DNA from: Halorubellus litoreus
GTDB lineage: Archaea; Halobacteriota; Halobacteria; Halobacteriales; Natrialbaceae
Assembly (NCBI RefSeq): GCF_037081675.1
Contig: NZ_JAZAQL010000003.1
Span: forward strand, 434,001 to 498,000
DNA: 64,000 nucleotides
Direction of reading: 5' to 3'
Under the pieces are notes generated by a model. The model was not told the origin of the DNA. It did no database searches and saw nothing but the letters and a program-made list of their open reading frames with translations. Below, in pieces: positions 16,635 through 24,644 of this stretch. Position 1 is the first letter of the stretch; each line of letters opens with the position of its first letter. Made by a program: the position numbers and the translations under genes.

Positions 16635-18098
16635 ATGAATCGTCGAGACGTTCTCAGAGCAGCAGGAGCCGTCGGTGCCATCGGTCTTCTCGGGTACGGC
16701 GCAACCGAAGTCTACGACATGCCACCCGACGACGACCAGCGGAACCCAGGCGTCGTCCCCGGGGACTCGAACGGAACGGCGGCACCGTCCCAGGGGGAGC
16801 CACCGGAGGAACCCACGGACGTCGAACCCAGCGAACCCGACGTCAGGCACGCCGACGAGTACGGGTCCGTCATCGACGCCGAGTCCGTCGGCGCGGACCC
16901 GACCGGCAAGCGCCCCGTGAACGACGTCATCGAGATGTACGCGCAACCGGACACGCTCCTGTCGTTCCCCGCTGGCACGTACCGCCTCGACCCACTGAAG
17001 CTCGAGGACGTCAGCGACTTCGCGATCGCGTCCGCGTCCAGCGAACGCGCGACGTTCGTCGCGCCCGCCGGCGTCTGCACGGACCGCCCGTACCTCTGGT
17101 TCCAGGACGTCTCCGGGGTGCTGTTCGACGGCATCGACGTCGACTTCACCGCGGACGGCGCCGGCGGCGAGGTCAGATTCATCGCCGACGGCGACGTCAC
17201 GGTCCAGAACGCTCGCTTCTCGGGGAGTTGCGACGGCCAGATCGCGATCTTCCGTCTGGACGTCGTCAACCCCGACGCGAGCGCGCTCGTGAAGAACATC
17301 GCGGCGTCGCACGACGACGACCGACAGCTCACCGGCATCTACGTCGGCCACGAGCACGCCGGCGAGGTCACGTTCGAGAACTGCGACATCTCCGAGTTCA
17401 CCGACAACGGCCTCTACGCCTCGACGCCCGGCCTCGACAACAACGGGAACGGTCCCGTGCACGTCGTCGGCGGGTCGTACACGAACAACAACATCTCGAA
17501 CGTGCGACTCGGGACGACCGGGTCGACCGCGCGCGACGTGCACGTCACCATCGAGTCGATCCCGGACGGCTACCAGCCGAACGCGCGCGGTATCCGCCTC
17601 CGCGACCGCCGCGGCCAGCTCGTCGAGGACTGCTCGGTCACCATGGGCGCTGGCGTCTCGGAGAGCTTCGGCGCGATAGTCTCCCACGGCGCACACGAGG
17701 GCGGCGTCGTCCGGAACACCGCCGTCCACGTCGACACGCGCAAGGTCCCCGCCATCCACGCGTTCCGTCCGGACGCCGACGACTACGACCCGCTCGAGTT
17801 CGAGAACGTCACCGTCACCGGCGACGCGTCCGGGTCCTACGCCGCCACCCTCTTCGGTCGGGACGGCACCGTCTTCCGGAACTGCGCGTTCCAACAGCGA
17901 GGGGACACCCGCGGCGGTATCTACTTCGCCGACGCAGAGGGCTGCCGTATCGTCGACTCGTACATCGAGACCGACCGGAACCCGATCGTCGCCGTTCGGT
18001 CGGACGTCCTCGTTCAAAACACGACCATCGTCACGCCACGCGGTTCGTGGCACATCGACAACGCCGTCCTCCAAGACGGTACGTTCAACCCAGCATGA
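16635..18098 (+). CDS. Tat-exported right-handed beta-helix protein
   Basis: This is a 487-residue secreted protein. The ATG at 16635 places the twin-arginine signal (MNRRDVLRAAGAVGAIGLLGYGA in outline) at the very N-terminus and sits 37 nt after a CATAACAA element; an ATG 48 nt upstream overlaps that element. After a Pro/Glu-rich linker (residues 37-70) the chain opens with SVGADPTGKRPVNDVI, the start of pectate-lyase/pectin-lyase-like helices. Asn-rich ladder turns follow (FENCDISEFTDNGLY, YTNNNISNVRL). It overlaps the following GT2 gene by ATGA, so a secreted glycan-active protein and a cytoplasmic transferase are translated together. It is a candidate polysaccharide lyase, epimerase or structural helix; no catalytic residues can be assigned safely. 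Confidence 0.85.
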   Translation: MNRRDVLRAAGAVGAIGLLGYGATEVYDMPPDDDQRNPGVVPGDSNGTAAPSQGEPPEEPTDVEPSEPDVRHADEYGSVIDAESVGADPTGKRPVNDVIEMYAQPDTLLSFPAGTYRLDPLKLEDVSDFAIASASSERATFVAPAGVCTDRPYLWFQDVSGVLFDGIDVDFTADGAGGEVRFIADGDVTVQNARFSGSCDGQIAIFRLDVVNPDASALVKNIAASHDDDRQLTGIYVGHEHAGEVTFENCDISEFTDNGLYASTPGLDNNGNGPVHVVGGSYTNNNISNVRLGTTGSTARDVHVTIESIPDGYQPNARGIRLRDRRGQLVEDCSVTMGAGVSESFGAIVSHGAHEGGVVRNTAVHVDTRKVPAIHAFRPDADDYDPLEFENVTVTGDASGSYAATLFGRDGTVFRNCAFQQRGDTRGGIYFADAEGCRIVDSYIETDRNPIVAVRSDVLVQNTTIVTPRGSWHIDNAVLQDGTFNPA

Positions 18099-19126
18099 CG
18101 CCTCAAACCACCAACTCAGTCAGTACCGCGATTCCAGACGACCTCGTCTCGCCCGGCGAGACCCCCGAACTCTCGGTGGTCGTGATAGCGAAGAACGAAG
18201 CCGACCGCATCCGTCCGTGTCTCGAATCGGTCTTCAGGGCCGCGGACGGCCTCGGGCCGTTCGAGGTCGTGCTCGTCGACTCCGCGTCGACGGACCGCAC
18301 GGTCGACATCGCACGCGAGTACCCGGTCACGATACTGCGCATCCCCGAGGAACACACGGTGTCGTGTGGCGCCGGTCGCTACGTCGGTGACGCGGTCGTC
18401 CGCGGCGACCGCGTGCTGCACGTCGACGGCGACATGGAACTCACCGAGGACTGGCTCGGCGCCGCGACGGAGTACCTCGACACGCACGCGGTCGCGGGCG
18501 TGGAAGGCTGCCTGAACGAGACCCGGCACCCGGAGGTACGCGAGGTCGACAAGATCGGGGGCGTGATGCTGTTCGAGCGCGATGCGCTCGAGGCAGTCGG
18601 CGGGTTCGCGCCCTACCTGCGGTCGTACGAGGACGTCGACGTCGGGTACCGACTCACCGCCGCCGGGTACCGGCTCGTCCGGCTTCCGGACGTCTCCGCG
18701 GTTCACCCGCTCGGCGACCCGCTCGAGGAGCCGTTCCGACGGTGGCGCGCCGGCTACTATCACGGCGTCGGTCAGGCCATCCGGTACGCCGCCCGCAAGC
18801 CCAGGGTCCTCGCGAAACTCGTCGCGCGCCAGCGGTTCAAGTTCGCGCTGCTCGCGTGGCTCACGGTCGGCGTGCTCTCGATACTCAGCACGGTCGCGGT
18901 CGTCGGCTGGGTCGCAGCGTCCGCGTTCGCGTTCGCGATCGTCGCGAAGAAACTCGGCGTCCGCGGCGCCGTCCAGTTCGTGCTGACGAAGAGTCTCGCT
19001 ACGGTCGGCGCGACCCGCGGCCTCTTCGACCCCGCACCGCCCGCCGAGACGTACCCGCTCTCGGCCATCGAGGTCGTCGACGAGGGACGACTCCCCGCTG
19101 GGTACGCACGCTCGAAGCTCGACTGA
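18095..19126 (+). CDS. Glycosyltransferase family 2 with C-terminal membrane segment
   Basis: This is a 343-residue GT-A enzyme. ELSVVVIAKNEADRI (residues 24-38) is the N-terminal strand, VDSASTDRT the nucleotide site, and HVDGDMEL the DxD metal site near residues 108-115. YEDVDVGYRLTAAG is the acceptor-side motif carrying the catalytic base. Residues about 250-290 form one or two membrane helices (FALLAWLTVGVLSILSTVAV), so it is anchored at the inner face of the membrane, as expected for a lipid-carrier glycan pathway. The ATG at 18095 overlaps the preceding stop (ATGA). The acceptor and donor are unknown. Confidence 0.9.
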   Translation: MTPQTTNSVSTAIPDDLVSPGETPELSVVVIAKNEADRIRPCLESVFRAADGLGPFEVVLVDSASTDRTVDIAREYPVTILRIPEEHTVSCGAGRYVGDAVVRGDRVLHVDGDMELTEDWLGAATEYLDTHAVAGVEGCLNETRHPEVREVDKIGGVMLFERDALEAVGGFAPYLRSYEDVDVGYRLTAAGYRLVRLPDVSAVHPLGDPLEEPFRRWRAGYYHGVGQAIRYAARKPRVLAKLVARQRFKFALLAWLTVGVLSILSTVAVVGWVAASAFAFAIVAKKLGVRGAVQFVLTKSLATVGATRGLFDPAPPAETYPLSAIEVVDEGRLPAGYARSKLD

Positions 19127-19175
19127 CGAGCCGCGATCCTGACCCCGGCTCCTGTTCCCGTCCGTATTCCTTCTC

Positions 19176-19211
19176 GCTACTCCCGAACTGCCAACTGCTA
19201 CTCCCGAACTG
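19176..19211. repeat. 15-bp direct repeat, 21-bp period
   Basis: GCTACTCCCGAACTG occurs at 19176-19190 and 19197-19211, in the gap between the convergent GT2 and GNAT genes. It is too short to interpret further. Confidence 0.8.
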
Positions 19212-19259
19212 ACCACCGCGGCTCGCGGCACGACGGTCGCCTCGCGCACCAGGACTCCG

Positions 19260-20354
19260 TCAGGTCGTGTCGCGCTCGACGAACGTCAGCGTCCAGTTTT
19301 CCGCGTCGTCGATGTCGACACCGTCGATACTCCATTCGTCCGTGAGCGTCCGCACGAAGTGGTTCGTCGGCGTTGTGACGTAACTGAGCGGCGGGTCGCG
19401 GTCGCAGAGGAACCCGAAGTCGGCGAGGAGGTCGGTGGCGCCCGCGAGCGGTGGTGCGACGACCAGCGCCGCGTCGTCGTGGTCCTGGAGCGCACGATGA
19501 AGCATCGCGGCGAGCGCCGCCCGCGAACGCTCCGCGCCCGGTGGCAGGACGTCAGTCACTCGTGCGACGGCGCGGTCCGGTCGCGTCGACCGGCCGAGCA
19601 GGAGTGCGCTCTCGTCGTCGTCCGCGAGGTACGCCTCGTACCGCCAATCGGGGTTCGCCGTGCAGTGCTCCCAGAACGCAGCGTCTCGAACCACGTGGAT
19701 CGCGTCCGGCGGTCGCGCCCGATACCGCGCGGCGAGCTCGGCGACCGGGACCGAGGGTTCCCGACGCACCGTCACCGCGTCCGCGTCCGGCGCCATCGCA
19801 CGCCGCATCGCGTTGTACCCGGACACGGCCGGAGCGACCGCCGACGCCGCCGCCTTCGCGAGCGGACGCAGGTCGGCGGACTCGGCGACGCGCGCCGGGT
19901 CGACGAACCGATAGAACGACGCTCGCTCCTGGACCTTCCGCCAGCCGAGTCGTCGATTACCCGCCGCGGCCGCCTCGTTCGGGAAGTTGAAGCACAGCGC
20001 GGGTTCGCTCGTCTCGAACGCCGCGAGCGCCCACTCCGTCATCGCGGTGAACACGCCCTGGCGGCGAGCGTCCGGGTGCACCATCGCGTCCACCGGCTGT
20101 ACCGCGATCACGCGCCGGTCGCCGACCGCGAGCTGCATCGGGAGGAACGGTCGTGCACCGACGAGGTCACCGGCCGCGGCGCCGTCCGTCCCGTCGCTCA
20201 CCGCGACCACGACCGTCGGTGCGGACATCGTCGGCCCGGACGCGTACTTCCAGTCGAACCACGCGGCGTCGCGAGCCCGCCCGAAAACCTGCTCGTATAG
20301 CGACAGGAACGCGTCGAGGTCGTCGCGCCGACGGAACGCGCGGATCTCTGTCAT
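19260..20354 (-). CDS. GNAT-family N-acetyltransferase (double-domain)
   Basis: This 364-residue protein begins with a GNAT fold. The acetyl-CoA pyrophosphate-binding region near residues 90-105 reads AMVHPDARRQGVFTAM (the R/Q-x-x-G-x-G/A type loop, here RRQGVF), followed by EWALAAFE and FNFPNEAAAAGNRRLGW. The second half (residues about 190-350) resembles a second, degenerate GNAT domain, as seen in Eis- and FemAB-like proteins. Its position between a GT2 and a flippase suggests acylation of an amino sugar in the exported glycan, but protein or small-molecule substrates are possible. The gene is monocistronic, with its start codon at 20354. Confidence 0.8.
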   Translation of the reverse strand: MTEIRAFRRRDDLDAFLSLYEQVFGRARDAAWFDWKYASGPTMSAPTVVVAVSDGTDGAAAGDLVGARPFLPMQLAVGDRRVIAVQPVDAMVHPDARRQGVFTAMTEWALAAFETSEPALCFNFPNEAAAAGNRRLGWRKVQERASFYRFVDPARVAESADLRPLAKAAASAVAPAVSGYNAMRRAMAPDADAVTVRREPSVPVAELAARYRARPPDAIHVVRDAAFWEHCTANPDWRYEAYLADDDESALLLGRSTRPDRAVARVTDVLPPGAERSRAALAAMLHRALQDHDDAALVVAPPLAGATDLLADFGFLCDRDPPLSYVTTPTNHFVRTLTDEWSIDGVDIDDAENWTLTFVERDTT

Positions 20355-20450
20355 TCGACCCGACCGACGACGCAGACACCCGTGGTAATGACGTGATTAC
20401 GGCGATAATCGATACTGTTTCGCTCCGGTCCGAGACCGAAACAGTCGGTC

Positions 20451-21974
20451 TCAGCTGACCCACGAGAGCGCGGCGCGCAGCGGCGCGGCGAGTCGGCTCG
20501 GTGCGCGGTCCGCGATGGACTGCACCTCGTCGATACCGACGGCGCCGACGCCGACGGCGGCGACGAAGTACACGACGAACCCGATCGGCGGGACGACGAG
20601 GAGCGCGAGCACGTCGTTCGTTACGAGTTCGTTCACGCCCCACACGACCGGCGCGGAGATGACCGCCGTCGCGAGGAGTCGAACCGGCCGGACGTCCTGG
20701 AGCGGGTCGTACCCGAGCTGGTACGCGGACCACAGGAGGAACGCGAACATCGACCCGTACCCGACGCTCGTCGCCGCCGCCGCCCCCATCATCCCGTACT
20801 GCGGGATGAGGAGCGCGTTCAGGGCGAAGTTCAGGCCGGCGGCGCCACCGACCGCGACGATGAGCGTCCGGAGGTTCCCCGACCCCTGCCCGATCGCCTG
20901 CAGCGGCCGCGCCGCCGCGAACCCGACGACGCCCGGGAGAAGCACGAGCAACGGGACGATCGACGCCTCGTACTCCGCACCGAAGTACAACGGGACGAAG
21001 CGGTCGACGAGCACTGCCATCCCGAGCGCCATCAGGACCACGAGCAGGAGCGTGTAGCGCGTCAACCGGCTCGCGATACGCGACAACTCCTCGGTCCGGC
21101 CCTCCGCCCACAGGCTCGAACTCGAATGCAAGAGCACCGTCTGGAGCGCCATCGGGACGATCCAGAGGTACTCGCTCGTACTCAACGCCGCCTTGTAGAA
21201 CCCGGTCGACTCCGGCGACCCGAACGTCCGCAGCATCAGCACGTCGACGTGCGCCATCGATAAGACGAGGAACACGAGCACGACGTTCAGGGCATTGAAC
21301 GCGACGAGCTCCCGCAGCGGGAGTTCACGCATCGACTGGAACGTGACCGCGGACAGGTCTGCGGTCCGGACGACGATGAACGCTGCCGCCACCGCGATGA
21401 TGACGTTCGCGACGACGTGCCCGACGAGCATCCCCGCGACCCCCATCCCGGCGGTGACGACGAGCGTGATGCCGACCGCCATCGTCAGGAACTTCTTCGC
21501 GACGTCGAACGTCGCCGTCGCCTTCTCGTTCCCGAACCCGAGCACCGCGTGGTAGCCGATCGCGCGGAACTGCGCGACGAGCACGAACGCGGCGAGCAGG
21601 TAGAAGTACAGCGTGAACGAGTCACCGAACAGCCACGCGGCCCCGCCGAGGGCGGTGAACGCGAGCAGGAGCGCGACCGACACCACGACGAGCGCACCCC
21701 CGAAGAGGAAGTAGAACCCGACGACGCGCGCGCCCCAGGCCGCGTCGCCGTCGCGGTCCTCGCCGACGTACTTCTGGACGCCCTCGGTCACCGCCGAACT
21801 CACCGGGAGGATCCAGATGGTGAACACCGACAACAGCACCGCGTAGTTCCCGTACCCCGCGGGGTCCAGGAGCCGGACGACGATCGGCGTGGTGACGAAC
21901 GTGATGACGAGCGTCAGCACGCGAGCGCTCACGATGGAGAGCAGTCGCTCGGTGAAGTTCTCGAACCCGACCAT
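20451..21974 (-). CDS. Polysaccharide flippase (Wzx/MOP superfamily)
   Basis: This 507-residue integral membrane protein has about 14 predicted helices and the usual MOP-family opening (FTERLLSIVSARVLTLVITFVTTPIVVRLLDPAGYGNYAVL). Conserved features include the helix pair around LVLSMAHVDVLMLRTFGSPESTGFYKAA and the late IGQGSGNLRTLIVAVGGAAGLNFALNALLIPQYGMMGAAAAT. It moves lipid-linked oligosaccharide from the cytoplasmic to the external face of the membrane. Its presence completes the glycan locus with an export step. It is separated from the GNAT gene by 96 bases and reads the same way, so co-transcription is possible. Confidence 0.93.
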   Translation of the reverse strand: MVGFENFTERLLSIVSARVLTLVITFVTTPIVVRLLDPAGYGNYAVLLSVFTIWILPVSSAVTEGVQKYVGEDRDGDAAWGARVVGFYFLFGGALVVVSVALLLAFTALGGAAWLFGDSFTLYFYLLAAFVLVAQFRAIGYHAVLGFGNEKATATFDVAKKFLTMAVGITLVVTAGMGVAGMLVGHVVANVIIAVAAAFIVVRTADLSAVTFQSMRELPLRELVAFNALNVVLVFLVLSMAHVDVLMLRTFGSPESTGFYKAALSTSEYLWIVPMALQTVLLHSSSSLWAEGRTEELSRIASRLTRYTLLLVVLMALGMAVLVDRFVPLYFGAEYEASIVPLLVLLPGVVGFAAARPLQAIGQGSGNLRTLIVAVGGAAGLNFALNALLIPQYGMMGAAAATSVGYGSMFAFLLWSAYQLGYDPLQDVRPVRLLATAVISAPVVWGVNELVTNDVLALLVVPPIGFVVYFVAAVGVGAVGIDEVQSIADRAPSRLAAPLRAALSWVS

Positions 21975-22404
21975 CGCTACGACGTCCTCCCCGGCGCAGG
22001 TGCGACGCGATCACACGAAGCGACGCGCTCGCAGACGCCGACGCACCCGGTCTCCGAACCGGAGCGTGCACGACAGCGAGGGGACGCCCCCGAACGAGCG
22101 AAGGTGGCGCCATAGCGATGGGTTCTCGAACCGATGGGTCTGTGACGGCGGGACTGTGTCATCTGATAGCTGCCGCGGTCGCCCGACTGCGAGCCACGGC
22201 GTTCTACCGAACAGAACCGCTGTCTCGGGGATAGTTATAGGTCGCCTAGCCACCCCTTCAGTCCCTCCCTATCCGCCTCGTTCCGGCCGAAACCGGCAGC
22301 CAGCACCGCCTATCAACTACTCTACTGTTACGGACGGGTTCGGAACGCGTTCACACCGGTATGTTACCCGTTACAAGGTACCGTCGACTCCCTCGTAGAA
22401 CCGT
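21975..22404. other. Divergent intergenic region between flippase and VWA gene
   Basis: No gene is seen in these 430 bases. AGTTATAGG near 22233-22242 could be a core promoter on either strand. GTTACAAGG near 22371-22379 lies about 25 nt before the VWA start and is the likelier promoter for that gene. Reading frames here have unbiased third positions. Confidence 0.55.
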
Positions 22405-24453
22405 ATGTCACCCGACCGAACTCGCAGCATCAGGGCGTCCGCAACCGGACGCCCGGAAACCACGACGCTCGCACGCGTCGCCGTCGTTCTCGTCGCCTTG
22501 CTCGTGACGACCTCCACCGTCGCCGCGGCAACGACCACGTTCGCCGCCGGTTCGAACGAATCGCTCTCCGCGAACGACAGCGTGCTCGCGCTCGAAACCA
22601 CCAGCACCGTCGCGTCCACGAGCACCACCACGCAAACGCAAGCCACCTCGAAGAAGGTCGACGTGGTGTTCGTGATGGACCGCTCCGACAGCATGAACAC
22701 GGAACGGTACGAGCTCGCGAACGAACTCCAGACGTTCCAGCGGACGCTCCTCGAACGCGACGTCGACGCGCGATTCGGGCTCGTCACGTACACCTCGTCC
22801 GCGACCGTGAGACAACCGTTCACGTCGGACTTCGACGCCATCGAGCGCGCGATGATCTTCTCGCCGTCCGGGAACACCGAACGCGCGTCCGACGCCATCC
22901 TGAAGGCGACCGAGATGAACTACCGGTCCGACGCGGAACGCGTCATCGTCCTCATCACCGACGAGGACGACGACAGCGACGCCGCCACTCGCCAACAAGC
23001 GATCGACCGGCTCGAGGACTACACGTTCCTCTCCGTCTCACCGTCGAGCGCGAGCGCCAGCTCGTGCGACGTCCACTCGCCGCCGTGCGACAGCAGCAGC
23101 GACAACGAACTCCGGACGCTCGCGGACGACGTCGGCGGCGACTGGCTGAGCATCGACACGAACGCGGATCGGACGATGGAGCGCGTCGCCACCAACGTCT
23201 TCGAGGCTGTCAACGCCCCCGAGAAGTCCGGGAGCGACAGCAACAACGAGTTCGAGGTCGGCCCGAACATCAACGTCGTCGAACAGTCCGTGAACCGCAC
23301 CGAGATCGAGGTCGGCGAATCCGTGGAGTTCAACGTCACGCTCCGCAACAAGGGTCTCGCCGAGGGCACGTACAACCTGTTCCTGACGACGAACGGCGAA
23401 CTGCTCGCCGAGAAGCGCGTCACCGTCGGTCACCTCTCGGAGACGAGCACCACGCTCGTCCACCGCTTCGACCAAGCGGGTGACTACAAGATGGTGCTCT
23501 CGAACCAGCGCGTCGACGTCGTCCACGTCAGCGAACCCTACCCGATGTCGATAGACGTCACCAAGAACGACGCCGGCGACCGGTTACAAGCGACGGTCGC
23601 TGACGCCAACGCCGGCGTTCCCGTGACCATCGACCTGCCGCCGTCCGCGATCCTGGCCGGCACCGGGAACGAACTCACGTCCATCACGATAGACTCGCGC
23701 CCCACCGCCGTCAAAATCCAGCACGACCTCGCGTTCGACCTGACGCTCGAACGCATCGAAGCACCTCCCGAGGGTACGCCCGCTATCGCGTCGGACGCCC
23801 GCGCGGTCCGGTACCTCTCGGTCACCTCGTCGCTCTCGACCGCCGACCTCCGGTCGGTCACCTTCGAGTTCCTGAAGTCCGGTGACGACGTCGAGATCTA
23901 CCGGTACGACACCGACGGCGGCGAATGGATGCAGCTCACGCAACGCAACGTCGACGGTGCCCCCGGGCACGTCGTCGCGAGCACCAGTCGGCTGTCGACG
24001 TTCGCGCTCGTCGTCGACGACCCCGCGCTCTCCGTCGGGAGCGTCGACGTCGGCGCCACCAGCGTCACCGAAGGCGACCTCGTCACCGCCTCCATCACCG
24101 TGACGAACAACGGGACGCGCGCACAGTCCTACGACGCGACCGTCTCACTCGACGGCCAGACCGTCGAGACGAAGTTCGTCGAGGTGCCCGCCGGCGAGAC
24201 CATCACGGTCCCGATGTCGTTCGTCGCGAACGACCCCGGCACCTACGACCTCGCCGTCGCAGGCGTCGACCAGGGCCAACTCCAGGTCGACCCCGCCCCC
24301 ACCACGAGCGAACCCACCACGACCGAACCGACGACCGCAGACCCCGGGGACGACGATGACGCCCCCGCAGACGGCTCCACGCCCGGGTTCTCCATCATCG
24401 TCGCCCTCGTCGCGCTCATCGCCGCCGCACTCCTCGTCTCCCGGCGGCGCTAA
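22405..24453 (+). CDS. Secreted VWA-domain surface protein with PGF-CTERM anchor
   Basis: This is a 682-residue surface protein. It has an N-terminal Sec-type hydrophobic signal (VAVVLVALLVTTSTVAAA, near residues 28-45) and a Ser/Thr-rich spacer. A von Willebrand A domain follows at about residues 86-270 with the MIDAS motif DRSDS and the acidic loop TDEDDDSD. CARDB/Ig-like beta domains come next, then a Thr/Pro-rich stalk and a C-terminal TPGF-helix-SRRR signal. That ending is the PGF-CTERM signal processed by archaeosortase A, giving a lipid-anchored protein on the S-layer. VWA domains mediate metal-dependent adhesion. It is the last glycan-locus gene before the copper patch. Confidence 0.9.
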   Translation: MSPDRTRSIRASATGRPETTTLARVAVVLVALLVTTSTVAAATTTFAAGSNESLSANDSVLALETTSTVASTSTTTQTQATSKKVDVVFVMDRSDSMNTERYELANELQTFQRTLLERDVDARFGLVTYTSSATVRQPFTSDFDAIERAMIFSPSGNTERASDAILKATEMNYRSDAERVIVLITDEDDDSDAATRQQAIDRLEDYTFLSVSPSSASASSCDVHSPPCDSSSDNELRTLADDVGGDWLSIDTNADRTMERVATNVFEAVNAPEKSGSDSNNEFEVGPNINVVEQSVNRTEIEVGESVEFNVTLRNKGLAEGTYNLFLTTNGELLAEKRVTVGHLSETSTTLVHRFDQAGDYKMVLSNQRVDVVHVSEPYPMSIDVTKNDAGDRLQATVADANAGVPVTIDLPPSAILAGTGNELTSITIDSRPTAVKIQHDLAFDLTLERIEAPPEGTPAIASDARAVRYLSVTSSLSTADLRSVTFEFLKSGDDVEIYRYDTDGGEWMQLTQRNVDGAPGHVVASTSRLSTFALVVDDPALSVGSVDVGATSVTEGDLVTASITVTNNGTRAQSYDATVSLDGQTVETKFVEVPAGETITVPMSFVANDPGTYDLAVAGVDQGQLQVDPAPTTSEPTTTEPTTADPGDDDDAPADGSTPGFSIIVALVALIAAALLVSRRR

Positions 24454-24644
24454 CGCGACTCCCCGCCTTTCGTAGGCACTATTCGTCTTTTCCCAGTCAA
24501 TCACCGTCAGCGAGCAGCCGTCGAATCACGTGGTTCCACCCTCTCCCGAGTAACACCGAGAGGCCTCGCCACGTTTCTACGCAATCGCGTGGAGTCAGGG
24601 AGGGCGACTTCCCTGTTGGGTGCCCAAGAAGGGGCTAGTCCCCG

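Noticed and set aside
22231..22242. AGTTATAGG as another copy of the CATAACAA element
   Set aside because: It differs at key positions (CTATAACT on the other strand) and lies about 250 nt from the flippase start.
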